DNA of 64,000 bases. It comes from Calamus simplicifolius (Eukaryota; Streptophyta; Magnoliopsida; Arecales; Arecaceae). A program made the position numbers and the translations under genes. This document shows, one piece after another, positions 35,041-44,949 of this stretch. The notes beneath the pieces were generated by a model. That model worked only from the letters and a program-made list of their open reading frames with translations, was not told the origin of the DNA and did no database searches. Position 1 is the stretch's first letter. The number at the start of each line of letters is the position of its first letter. The stretch spans positions 1 through 64,000 of the forward strand of contig UESW01004252.1 of the NCBI GenBank assembly GCA_900491605.1, in the 5' to 3' direction.

Positions 35041-36197
35041 TCAGTGTTTGTCTGAGCCCTTGGACTTTTTCTTTCTTGCCAGCCCAGCGCGAGCAGTCCT
35101 CCATGATTCCTCGACTCTAGCATACTTGTCCGCCAGGGTCATCATATCGGAGAGGTTCAGAGGATAACTGACCTCCAACGCCAGGTAGAAGTCACTCTCC
35201 TTTAACACTCCATCCGTTAGGGCTGACATGGCCACCTCATGGTTAAGGTGATCCACTTCTAGCATGGCCGTATTAAATCGGCCAAGATAGCTCTTCAAGG
35301 ATTCTCCCTCTCTTTGCTTAACCTCGGAGAGGGAATCAGATCTCCGCCGGTGATGGCAGCTGCTGATGAACTCACTGATGAAGAGGCGACTCAGCTCGTT
35401 GAATGAACCAATGGAACCTGGTTTTAAGGCATTAAACCAGGTTCGAGCGGACCCTCTAAGCGTGGAGGGGAAGGCACGACAGAGAATCACATCTGATGCC
35501 CCATGAAACATCATGATCGATCGGAAGCTACTGAGGTGGTCGTCGGGATCGAAGGATCCATGATAAGGCTCAATGGCGGGCAGCATGACATGGGAGGGAA
35601 TCACTTCCCCCATGATTTCCTTGGAGAAGGGAATGCCTTGCTCTGCCTTATGCTGAAGCGGATGGGCTTGTCTGATGGTGTCTAACTCCTGACGCCATTC
35701 CTGATGCATCTCCTGCATCTGCTGCCTGATCCCTTCATCCAGAGTGGTAGAAGGGATCAGGTGATGAGAAGACGGCAATGGTGTTGAGTCCTGAGAGGAT
35801 ACCGGGGAGGAAGAGCAAACCCGTCTGGATCTGAGTGGGCTCCTCCCACTAGCTCGTTGCAGCGCCGGCCCCACCTTTGCGGGCTAGAAACCGTGATCCG
35901 CCGCCCCAGGCGGATCGGAAGAAGAGATTGTAGGCGGAGCGGGGGCAGCGGCCTCCTCGCCAGGCTGGGAGGCTGGAACGGCAGGGCCAGGGATTGCCTA
36001 AAATCCTTGGATCATCTGGGTCAATGCTTGAACCTGCTGGACTAGAGTGGCGAACTGGTCCAGGGTTACTGCCGTTGCCGATGGGGAAGGAGTTTCAGCT
36101 GGCGTGGTAGCGGAGGTGCTATATCACTGATTGGATCAGGCCCTTGAGATGCGGCCCGATCTTGAGCCTCAGAGGTAGCTCTCTTCCGATTGGCCAT
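35041..36197 (-). pseudogene. gag: gag of E2 (stops and frameshift)
   Basis: ATG at 36197 (MANRKRATSEAQD, as in E0). The gag domain is in the open frame 35874-35041: LPAIEPYHGSFDPDDHLSSF, FPSTLRGSARTWFNAL, FISEFIS, KQREGESLKSYLGRF. Between the ATG and this frame there is a frameshift near 36110 and two in-frame TAG codons (minus strand; plus-strand 35998-36000 and 35884-35886), both after Phe and likely former CAG codons. The frame ends KKKSKGSDKH at 35041, before the zinc knuckle. Confidence 0.88.
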
Positions 36198-36261
36198 TAG
36201 AGAATGCTTCTTCTGGTTTTTTAGTCTTGTCTCCTGAATTACAAGTTTATGGGACTTGAGG

Positions 36262-36279
36262 CCCCTTCCTTTAGCGTCA
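36262..36279 (-). promoter_or_regulatory. primer-binding site of E2
   Basis: The minus strand reads TGACGCTAAAGGAAGGGG, a changed form of the E0 site TGGTGCTAAAGGAAGGG, three bases inside the 5' LTR. The tRNA is not identified. Confidence 0.55.
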
Positions 36280-36282
36280 ATC

Positions 36283-37258
36283 TATTGCACGGAATTTCGT
36301 TCTCCGACTCGGGTGCACTTCCGGCTCCGGGTCCAAACTCCGATCTCGACGTCCGGGGTGGAACCTGCAAGACAGTCCGCGCTCGGAAAGGATTTCCTTG
36401 GGGTTGTCCTCTGCGGGGGACCCTTCGACGCCCAAGTTAGTGGAGATTCATAGCAGGCAGATGTAAGGAGAAGACTTTTCACAGAAGAATCTTCCTCCAA
36501 GCTCTCGATTGGAGCTCTAATGGAGTGATCGATTCCGTAAAGCCAAATGTATGTACAAGGTAATTTTTACGTAGCTTAGAGGTTGAAGTATTGTGGTATT
36601 ATATAGGATCACTTGATTCCCTGGGCGCATCGTGGGGGCCGAAAGTTCTTATGATTTGAAACAGATTCAAATCAAGTTTGTTACGAGATCAGTAGGATCT
36701 GTATCTTATCAGTTAGAGGATCAACGGTTAGGAGAGCTGGCTGATGCCTTGGGATTCTACGATTGCGTAGGCTCTAGGCCACTCTTGGGTATGATTCTCT
36801 GTTTGGAATCTTATTCCGTTTCAGCGAGTAGGGACTCTCCCGTGCCGGATTTCGCAGATGTATTTTGAATGCCGTGGCTAGCCTGGATGAGGAATAGCTT
36901 GATTTTCTGAAGTGTAAAATGGATCGGCTCGAATGATCGAGGAATAAGGATGGCCCGGTTCGGATGACCGAAGTATAAGGATAGCTCGGGTTACCGAGGA
37001 ATAAGGATGGCTCGGCTCAGATGGCCAAAGCAGAAGGATAGCTCGGGTTACCGAGGAATAAGGATAGCTCGGCTCAGATGGCCAAAGCATAAGGACGGTC
37101 CGGGTTGTCAGGGTGACCTGACTTCATCAAAGCTGATTTGACCTTGTCGCTAGAATGTCATGCCAGCTAGCCAGCTGGCAAGCAGGGTGTTTGGATTGAG
37201 CGCGACCTCATATCTGATGTGAGCGATCAATAATACAATGATGATTTTACCCTCATGA
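36283..37258 (-). repeat. 5' LTR of E2
   Basis: 976 bp. Its PBS-side end reads TATTGC on the plus strand where the other LTR has TGTTGC, so the canonical TG...CA is altered. Its outer end is CATGA instead of CATCA. A TATA-like box (TATATAAT, minus) lies at 36596-36604. Confidence 0.88.
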
Positions 37259-37263
37259 AGTTT
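37259..37263. repeat. target site duplication of E2, right (AGTTT)
   Basis: Exact match to 28733-28737. Confidence 0.85.
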
Positions 37264-38389
37264 AAACATTCCTACCCGTATATTGCATCACAACCCTATC
37301 CACCGTCTGGCCAGGGACCTGAACTGCGAGAGGAAGTGACGGAGACGTTGAATTAGAATAAAAAAAATTGTACAGCAGAGAAGTTTAGAAGAGGACAAGT
37401 TTTTTTTAAGATACCAAAAGGTTGAACTGCTTTCCTATTTGAAATGTCCTTCCAAAGTAGAAGGTAGCCAGGATTTTCCTTAGGATAAGTTAGGAGCTTT
37501 CGTCTTATAAAAATAATTTAAATTGTGCCAGCATTTTGCTATAATAAATTGGTCCCATTCCCTAATCCAAGCTCTTAGGATGACTCAGTGTCTCCAAAAT
37601 GATTAAAGATGGTTTAAGTTTCTTAGCCAATAAGAAAAGTAAAATCTGAATGAGAGCAAAAAAGGGCGTAAAATAAGTAGGCTCTCGGCTTCATTGGCTC
37701 AGCACATATGGGGCAATCCAAACTAATATTTCAACATTTTTTTGCTATTTTTTTTGTTAGCAATTTATCTCGTAGCCTAACCACATGAAAATTTGGATTT
37801 TAGCAAGCACTACAGGTTTTTAGATAGTCTTGAAGAAGGATTATTTGAGTCCATCATTGCCAATAAAGTTATAGGAGAATTTAACAGTGGAGGAATCTGT
37901 TTTAAAAATCTTCTAGGATTGATGGTTGCCTTGAGCGGGGGGGAGTTACCGCCAAGGGGTCATTTTGAGATTTTTGTCTGCATAATTTACCATTGTATTT
38001 AGCGGCTGGTTATCAAATATCTAATATACTTAGTTTGCTTGGCGTATCTAGAGAGCCTCTGTTAGCCTCCGCTGAAACATGTACTCCAAACTCCTTCGTC
38101 TCAGGTCTCGGCTTATCGGAGACCCACACCAAGGAAGCTGTCAGAGACCTAAAACGGAAACAACCTCCCATGCTTCCGATGATCGACCATCAACCCAAAA
38201 CAGTTGATCCAATCATTCCAACAATGGATAACCGGTTTGAAGCTTTAATTTCATCAATCCTTATCTAAATTTAGATATGATAAACAGTGAGAAATCAAGT
38301 CAACACAAAGTCAAGCAGCAATATAGTATAAGGCGCAACATGAAAACATATGCACAACAAATAAAGCAACATGATGCAATACTAGCAAG
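37264..38389. other. host sequence between E2 and E3, possible gene fragment
   Basis: Mostly AT-rich. On the plus strand an open frame at about 37972-38268 (NLPLYLAAGYQISNILSLL..., ending SSILI) has a related but stop-containing stretch at about 3720-3800 (ILDLFGISI, stop, PLLASL). I do not recognise the family. A second short frame at 37793-38002 is also unrecognised. Just before E3 (38335-38389) the sequence matches 52155-52200. Confidence 0.4.
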
Positions 38390-38394
38390 TAGAC
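38390..38394. repeat. target site duplication of E3, left (TAGAC)
   Basis: TAGAC, against CAGAC at 50466-50470, one substitution apart. The empty-site relative reads CAGAT at 52201-52205. Confidence 0.7.
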
Positions 38395-38620
38395 TGTTGC
38401 TGCCAAGTCACTGGTGATGAGCGCCGGGCGTGTTGAGATCTTCGTGAGCCTCCGAGGATAGGGAAAGACCGCCTTCTTCCTTCGGGAACCTGCAAGAAGT
38501 TCTGGGCCGGTGCTTCCGGCGGGGACCCTCCGATGCTCAAGTTAGTGAACTCGTAGAACAATAGTTTTTTTAGTAGAGTAGTGCTAGAGAAAAAGATCCC
38601 CAAGAGAGAGCTCGGGTCCT

Positions 38621-38629
38621 CTTTTTATA
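38621..38629 (-). promoter_or_regulatory. TATA box of the E3 3' LTR
   Basis: TATAAAAAG on the minus strand, conserved at 49278-49286 in the 5' LTR. Confidence 0.65.
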
Positions 38630-39114
38630 CCTGTCCCGGGGGTTACCATTACCCCGTTGAATCTACTTTGTTAGGATGAGCTCCGAGAACGCGGGCAGGT
38701 GAGCCATTGCTGAATGGGTGCCGTATATATCGGCAACCGCGCAGCACTTGTAACTGCCCGTGATCTTGGTAAAAGGTAGGCGAGTAGATCGCGCCGTAGT
38801 TTCAAGTCTGTTCGGCATTGAAGTTCGGCTTCATGATTTGAACTGCGCCGATGGCTGAGATCGGAGCTGGAATTGGAGCCGGGGCCGATGCCGAGGCCAG
38901 GAGCCGATGTTGGAGCCGGGGCCCGAGGCCAGAAGCTGATGTTGGAGCCAAGGCCAGGGCTAAGAGCCAATCTAGAGCCGAGAGCAAGTGCTATGGCCAA
39001 CGTGGCAGCTGTAAGTGCTTTAATATGAGAGAGAATAAGGCGATAAATGCCTTAAAGTGGATGCGTGTGGCCTTTGAGGCCATAAATGTTTTGGTGCTAG
39101 AAATGTCGTGGCCG

Positions 39115-39420
39115 CGTCGGCCGAGGCCGAAGCTGGAGGCCGAGTCGAATCCGAGGCCCAAGCTGAGGCCAAAGCTGGATCCACGGCTGAAGCTGGAGGC
39201 CAAGCCGAATCTGGGGCTGAAGTTGGAAAGCCAGTCGAATCCGAGGCCGAAGCTGAGGCCAAGCCGAATCCACGGCTGAAGCTGGAGGCCAAGCCGACTC
39301 CGAGGCCGAAGCTGGAAGCCGAGTTGAATCCGAGGCTGAAGCTGAGGCCGAAGCTGGATCCATGGCTAAAGCTGAGGCCAAGCTGAATCCATGGCTGAAG
39401 CTGGAAGCCGGAGCTACAGC
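39115..39420. repeat. 30-bp array in the E3 3' LTR
   Basis: About 10 imperfect units of 30 bp (GGCCGAAGCTGGAGGCCAAGCCGAATCCAC type). Being a multiple of three, it makes alanine/glutamate- or proline/lysine-rich frames that are not genes. Confidence 0.9.
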
Positions 39421-39498
39421 TGAGCCTTAAGCTAGCGGTAATTGTTCAAAAAATCATGTGGCATTATCGTTCCGCCTGACAGTTGATTAGCCATATCA

Positions 39499-39535
39499 GG
39501 TGCCCCCCCCCCCCCCCCCCCCCCCCGCCCCCAAG
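39499..39535 (-). promoter_or_regulatory. G-rich polypurine tract of E3
   Basis: Directly before the 3' LTR the minus strand has a run of 24 G (plus-strand C at 39503-39526), flanked by GGGGGC. It stands exactly where the PPT belongs, so it is probably an expanded PPT. The length may be unstable in cloning and sequencing. Confidence 0.6.
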
Positions 39536-39856
39536 ATGGGTGAGCATGCACTTACCATTGAATGGGGGCGCTTTATCACCCGGTGGCTAATCTTCAGCAC
39601 CACGTATCAAGGGCCCTGCCCTTAAACATGCATCGGACGCTGCGACGCCATCATCTCGCCCACCTCGATTGTTAGGATCGAGACGGATCTCCCTTGAGTG
39701 CTGGGCGAATACATCATTACGGTGAGGTCACCGCTATCTCTTCGTTGGCAGTGGCTTCCGAGTTCAATGCTCTGGGTGGTTGCCGTAGCCGCCCCCAATG
39801 GGATGCGAGCACATAACCGGAACGAAATAGGCAGGACGGTTTTGAAAAGACAAGTC

Positions 39857-39863
39857 TATAAAG
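39857..39863 (+). promoter_or_regulatory. probable TATA box of the E3 antisense gene
   Basis: TATAAAG followed by GGTGGTGTTCCT, 148 bp upstream of the ATG at 40005. E2 has the same order of motifs. Confidence 0.5.
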
Positions 39864-40004
39864 GGTGGTGTTCCTGGCTACAGATGTTCTTGCTACTTCC
39901 ATTTTCGTCCCTACCCTATTTTACCCAAGCATGTTCATCTCCCATCTTCCCGAGTCCTTCACCTTCGATTCTTCGCGCTCAAGTTCTCCAGTTAGTTCTG
40001 CTAT

Positions 40005-42197
40005 CATGACTGATTCGTCCCTTTCGTGCTCTATTTCCGACTCCGGGGGCTATTCCCCCGATCTTCCTTAATAGTTTGCCTCTTCTTCGGTGCCCAGCTG
40101 GTCCACCTCTGTGAAGGATGTCCTAGCGAAGCAGCCACAGGTGGTCGGGCAATCTCTCATCGAGAATCGCCCGGCCGCCGAACGGACCCTCGCTCGGCGC
40201 CGTCCGATCGTCTCGGCCCCTCTCGCACGGGGGAATCCCCCGAGAGGATTGCCTCTGTGATGACGGCTCAGGAGATAATCGATCTTCGGGCTCGTTATCA
40301 AATCCCTACCAATCTCCGCCTATACAGCCTCTTCCTGAGGATAGGATAACTTCTTCCTATCCTGGGAGGGTTGCCCTCTACGAATACTACTTTAAGGCTG
40401 GTCTTCACATTCCCCTTCATCCTTTCATATTAAATCGTAGGTATTCCTTAACTTTAGCTCAGTTGGTCCCAAATTCCATTAGGACTCTTGTAAGTTTCCT
40501 GGTACTATGCCACATGCATAGGCTAGAGGCCAGGATTTTCCTCTTTCATTGCTTCTATACCCTTAGGAAACAGTCAGATGGTGGTCCTTTACCCCTAGGC
40601 CCACTAGAATTCTTAGACTGCATCTTCCCACTTCGGTTAAGGGATGGAAACATAGATTCTTCTTTGCCCAAATCGAACGGAGTGAAGACTGAGTGGGGGA
40701 TACCTGATAGAGAGGCCAACAAAGACCCCAGAATTCTTCCAAGGGATCAGGAGGCATTCGGGCAGTTGCTTACTATCAACGTCCCACGCTGCAACCAGCT
40801 ACTAGCCGAAGAGAATCTTCGGCTAGTGGGTATTATTTCTGGCGACGGTGAGCAGTACAGCCTTTCTCCTTATTTTCTCTTTTCTTCCCCTTTTGATCAA
40901 AGTTCATTGGCTCGCAGGTATGGCACCGTCGCGCCGTGATATAAGGAGGGCTGCCACGAGGAAAAGAAAGGCCCGGAAGAGGAGGCTCCTGCCAGGAGGG
41001 AGGTTGCCACCAAAGCTGTCGAAGAAGCCGAAGCCAGAGAGGTTTCAGCAAGGGACGAGGCCAGAAAGGATGGGCTCGTTCCCCGCCTTCTGCTCCATCC
41101 CCCATCGACCTGACGGACACTCCTCCGAAGCAAAGGAAGGAGGCGTTGTCATCACCACCAGCGGCCCCCGAGGCGGAGCCAACCGACACGGTTCTGGGCC
41201 TGATCTGGAGGCCACCCCTTCTAGCAAGGGGGCAGGAGCTGAACCTGCCCAAGCCGAAGCACCGAGCATGCAACCAGAAGCCGAGCCTGCGCCGGCCGCC
41301 ACGGAGTCTGCCGAAGAGGAGGAGATCGATGTTTCTTTCCAGTCGATCTTGTCTCATCACACTCGCTGGGCCGAGCAGACAATGATTGATACCTCTATGC
41401 TGAGTTGCAAGGCACCTCCAACATCAGAAGGCCTCTGTGTTTTTTCGAGAGGCGTCCGTGGCCCAACTTTGGGTAGATATTGCCCCTTTGTCAACCTTTA
41501 TTATTCCTGTTTCTCATCTAACCGTGAGTTTTGCGTAGGCGTTGAACTCCTTGACGCATGAGGGGCCTTTGGTCCCAGTGCTAGGCCGCTCTCGATCAGT
41601 TGCTAGAGGAGATTTAAGAAGTAAAGGCGAGGGCCGAGGTGGCTCTTGAGGAGGCCCGGGCAAGACTGCCCAGACAGAAGGCCAAAGCCAAATCCGAGGC
41701 TGCTCGGCTTAGGGTTGAGAAGGCGAACGATGCACTGGAGGTAGCCCAGCGCCAAGCGGCCAACGAGTTGGAAAATGCTCAAGCGGTCGAAGAAAAGCAA
41801 AAAGAGGCAGAAGAAAAGTTGAGGACGTCGGAGTCAGAAGTGTATATGTTGATGGGTCGGCTACACTCTGCCACCATCGAGATCGGTGTGGCCGAGGAAA
41901 GAGCCAAAAATGCTGAGTAAATCGCCGCCGGTCTGACGCAAAAATTGCCAATCTAAAAGCGGCGTTGGCCGAAGATAAAAAGAGAGCCGCCGAGGCTGAG
42001 AGAAAGGCGTTGAGGCTGTAGAAGATTTCAGGAAGTCTGATGCCTTCAACAAAGAATTGGCTAAGACAATGGCCTTTGCATATGACGGCGGCTTCCAGGA
42101 CTGCAAAGAAAAAATCCGAAAGCTTTACAGCCTCGAAGGGATTGAGGATCTCCAGCCAGACGAGGAGGATGATGGCCCAGATCCTGTCGAATCTTAG
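40005..42197 (+). CDS. antisense spliced gene of E3 (putative gypsy-type transposon protein)
   Basis: Opposite strand to gag-pol. ATG at 40005 (MTDSSLSCSISDSGG). The conserved part runs IIDLRARYQIPTNL (40270), then after a 1-base frameshift near 40345 PGRVALYEYYFKAGLH, LVPNSIRTLVSFLVLCH and LLAEENLRLVGIISGD to 40847. Intron 1 is 40848-40917 (GTGAGC...CGCAG), phase 1, at the same codon as in E1. Exon 2 opens GMAPSRRDIRRAATRKRK, basic as in E1, and has IDLTDTPP in a shifted frame (about 41106). A second intron near 41473-41538 is possible but its donor is weak. The last part is coiled coil (41639-41920), ending GGFQDCKEKIRKL and an acidic tail with stop at 42195-42197. Early stops near 40070 and several frameshifts show decay. 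Function unknown. Confidence 0.72.
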
Positions 42198-42261
42198 TTT
42201 TTCTTTTTGGTTGTATCAAGTCCAGCTTTGACCGGCGATTTTGTAAAACTGTTTTGCTATT

Positions 42262-42267
42262 AATAAA
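42262..42267 (+). terminator. poly(A) signal of the E3 antisense gene
   Basis: AATAAA 65 bp after the stop codon. The matching feature in E2 is at 30902. Confidence 0.5.
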
Positions 42268-42360
42268 TTTCAATTCAATCTTCCCTTGATTCACCCGTAG
42301 CTATCTAACTCCAGCGAGTATAGTAATGCGAATGGATAAGGGTCATTTTTAGGGGGTAGC

Positions 42361-43010
42361 CTAGACTGGAGTCGAGGCCGAAGGATTGAGGCCAGAAGTG
42401 AAATCAAGGTCCGTCGATTGAGGCCGAAACCGAGGAGTGTGGTCAGGGCAAAGTTGAAGCCGGTAGCCGTGGCAGGGCCAAAGCCGGTAGCACGGTGAAG
42501 TCGAAGCCGGCAGCCATGGCGAGGCCGAAGCCGGAAACTGTGGCGAGGCTGAAACCGGAGCCAACAGCCAAGAGCGAAATGAGGCCAAGGCCGGTGGCCG
42601 TGGCGAGGCTGAAGCCGGTAGCCATGGCCAGGCCGAAGCCAGAAACTGTGGCGAGGCTAAAACCAGAGCCAACAGCCAAGAGCGAAATGAGTCCAAGGCC
42701 AGTGGCCGTGTTGAGGCTGAAGCCGGTAGCCATGGCCAGGCCTACGCCTAAAGCCGTGATGAAGCTGAAGCCGGAAACTGTGGTGAGGCTGAAACCGGAG
42801 CCAACAGCCAAGAGCAAATGAGGCCAAGGCCGGTGGCCGTGGTGAGGCTGAAGCCGGTAGCCGTGGCCAGGCCGAAGCCAAAAACTATGGCGAGGCTGAA
42901 ATCGAGCCAACAGCCAAGAGCAAAATGAGGCCAAGGCGGTGGCCGTGGCGAGGCTGAAGCTGGTAGCCGTGGCTAGGCCGACACCAGTAGTGTTGTCCAT
43001 GCAGCTCCAG
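42361..43010. repeat. about 108-bp GC-rich array in E3
   Basis: Imperfect units built from GGCCGAAGCCGGTAGCCATGGC and GAGCCAACAGCCAAGAGC recur near 42551, 42659, 42791 and 42898, giving periods of about 107-132 bp. Frames on both strands across it are repeat by-products. Confidence 0.85.
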
Positions 43011-43510
43011 GCTTGGAGTGCCGATGAGGATTCGGGCTATGCATCAGCAACAAGCCCGAGTCTCCCCTCGGCAATTAAGCCTGAGTCTCCCCTCGGCAAC
43101 TAAGCCTGGCTCCACGCCGGCACTCCAAGCCTGGCTCTACGTCAGCAACAAGCCCGGCTTAGTTGCCGAGGGGAGACTCGGGCTTAGTTGCCGAGGGGAG
43201 ACTCGGGCTTAATTGCCGAGGGAAGACTCGTGCTTAATTGCCGAGGGGAGACTCGGGCTTGTTGCTGACGCATAGGTAGGCTTGGAGTGCCGGCATGGAG
43301 CTGGGCTTAGTTGCCAAGGGGAGACTCGGGCTTAATTGCCGAGGGGAGACTCGGGCTTGTTGCTGACGCAGAGCCGGCTTGGAGTGCCGGCGTGGAGCCA
43401 GGCTTAGTTGCCAAAGGGAGACTCGGGCTTAATTGCCGAGGGGAGACTCAGGCTTGTTGCTGACGCAGAGCCAGGCTTGGAGTGCCGGCGTGGAGCCGGG
43501 CTTAGTTGAG
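43011..43510. repeat. second E3 array, with an inverted block
   Basis: Units of GCTTAGTTGCCGAGGGGAGACTCGG and GCTTGGAGTGCCGGCGTGGAGC repeat in direct orientation from about 43157 to 43505. The block 43047-43155 has the same units as reverse complements (CCGAGTCTCCCCTCGGCAA, GGCTCCACGCCGGCACTCCAAGC). The array therefore forms a large imperfect palindrome with its centre near 43155. Confidence 0.85.
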
Positions 43511-43617
43511 GAGCCAGAATGCTTAAACACTTCCGTTAGTGCAAAAGGATGAATGATAATTATAGGGTAATGTTCAAAACAAATATGGCAATGGATTACT
43601 AATAATACCGCCAGAGG

Positions 43618-44830
43618 TTATCCGCATTCCAGGTATGAGGGAAAGGTTTCCTGTCCAGTTCTTCGATCCGGTAAGCTCCGTGATGAAGTGCCTAGATGAC
43701 TCGATAGGGCCCTTCCCAATTGGGAGATAGCTTGCCTCCCTCCGTAGGTTTGGAGACTGTAGCTCACATGAGGACCAAGTCTCTGGGAGGAACGTCCTGG
43801 GATGGACTCGGGCATTGTAGTACTTTGCAATTCTTTGTCAGCAAGAGGCCATTCTGATTCGTGCTTGATCACGAAGCTCTTCAACGAGGTCGAGGTTAGC
43901 CCTTAGTTGACTGGGATTGTCATCTTCATTGTATGACTGTGTCCGGGGACTAGGGACACCGATCTCCACTGGGATGACATCTTATGTTCCAAAGACAAGG
44001 CTAAATGGGGTCTCTTCAATGGGAGCCCGGGGCATCGTGTGGTAAGCCCATAGCACGTTTGGGAGCTCTTCTACCCATCTCCCCTTGAAGTTGTCCAGGC
44101 GTGTCCTGAGTCCCTGTAAGATTGTATGATTTATCACTTCGGTAGCCCTGTTAGTTTGCGGGTGACCGACAGAAGTGAATCTTTGGTGTATCCCTAGCTC
44201 AGCACAAAAGTCCCTGAATGGGCCATTGTCGAACTGGCCCGTTGTCGGTAACAAGCGTGTGGGGTAGTCCAAATCGGCAGATAATAAACTTCCAAAAGAA
44301 GTTTCTCACCTTAGCCTCAGTAATCTTGGCCAGCGCTTCAGCTTCCACCCACTTACTGAAATGATCGATGGCGACAATCAAGAACCTCAGTTGGCCAGAA
44401 GCTGGAGGGAAAGGTCCCAATATGTCCATCCCCATTGGGCAAGCGGCCATGGAGCCGATAGAGGGCTCAGCCGAGAGGTTGGTAGTCATTGGATGTTGGC
44501 ATGCCGCTGGCAACTATCACATTTCCGGACTAGCTTGGTCGCGTCCTCCCGCATGGTGGCCAGTAATAGACCTTGGCGTTGGGCTTTGTATGCAATGTTC
44601 TGCCCCCCAAGTGGCTTCCGCAGATACCTTCATGGATCTCTCGGAGGATGTAGTCGGCATCTGTGGGGCCAACACATCTCAAGGGGGGATGAGAGAAGGA
44701 CCTTCGATACAACTGCCCGTCGAACATCAGGAACTTGTGTATTCGCCATCTGAAGATCTTGACTTGGTGGGGTCGGTTGGAGGGCTCCAGTAGCGAAGTA
44801 TTTATTATAAGGGTCCATCCAAGAAGGCTC
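43618..44830 (-). pseudogene. pol: integrase of E3 pol
   Basis: Minus strand: the zinc-finger region (LREIHEGICGSHLGGR, 44660-44590), the first Asp of the core in MGMDILGPFPPASGQ (about 44420), VTDN with the second Asp (about 44250), and GHPQTNRATEVINHTIL with the Glu (about 44130), then LWAYHTMPRAPIEETPFSLVFG (44050-43982). The C-terminal part is at 43884-43618. Frames change at least four times and there are internal stops, so no protein can be made. Confidence 0.88.
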
Positions 44831-44949
44831 TTGGCACTGGCATGGACTCTTTTATTGTGTCAATGCTTGGAGCCTCCAGGCATTCCACATAGGTTCTTCC
44901 CAAGGTTCTGTCGGCCAATGGGCTAGTCGAGACAGCGCGTCAGCTCTAG

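Larger units (their letters stand above)
28738..37258 (-). mobile_element. E2: internally deleted Ty3/gypsy element with antisense-gene remnant
   Basis: Minus-strand element bounded by LTRs 36283-37258 (5') and 28738-29709 (3') with TSD AGTTT. It has PBS, gag, zinc knuckle, protease and the front half of RT (to 33340). Then RT thumb, both RNase H domains and integrase are missing, replaced by a 39-bp tandem array and about 2 kb of unrecognised sequence. A shortened antisense gene lies at 30100-30856. LTRs differ at roughly one site in ten over the first 300 bp, so it is older than E1. It cannot move without help from another element. Confidence 0.9.
38395..39498 (-). repeat. 3' LTR of E3
   Basis: TG...CA ends, 1104 bp. 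It carries TATAAAAAG (minus strand, 38629-38621) and a 30-bp array. It is 310 bp shorter than the other LTR because the array has fewer units. Confidence 0.92.

Noticed and set aside
37793..38002. Possible kinase C-lobe piece (FLDSLEEGLFESIIANKV)
   Set aside because: It vaguely recalls the end of wall-associated kinases, but no catalytic or other conserved kinase motif is present.
38851..39386. Alanine/glutamate- or serine-rich frames in the E3 LTRs (also 49566-50365)
   Set aside because: They are translations of the 30-bp LTR array; the two LTRs do not preserve the same frame.
42361..43000. Frames of up to 185 codons in the E3 array
   Set aside because: Low-complexity repeat translation on both strands, no domain.
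44361..44793. Plus-strand frames over the E3 integrase
   Set aside because: Shadows of the minus-strand integrase, which has clear HHCC and DDE motifs.
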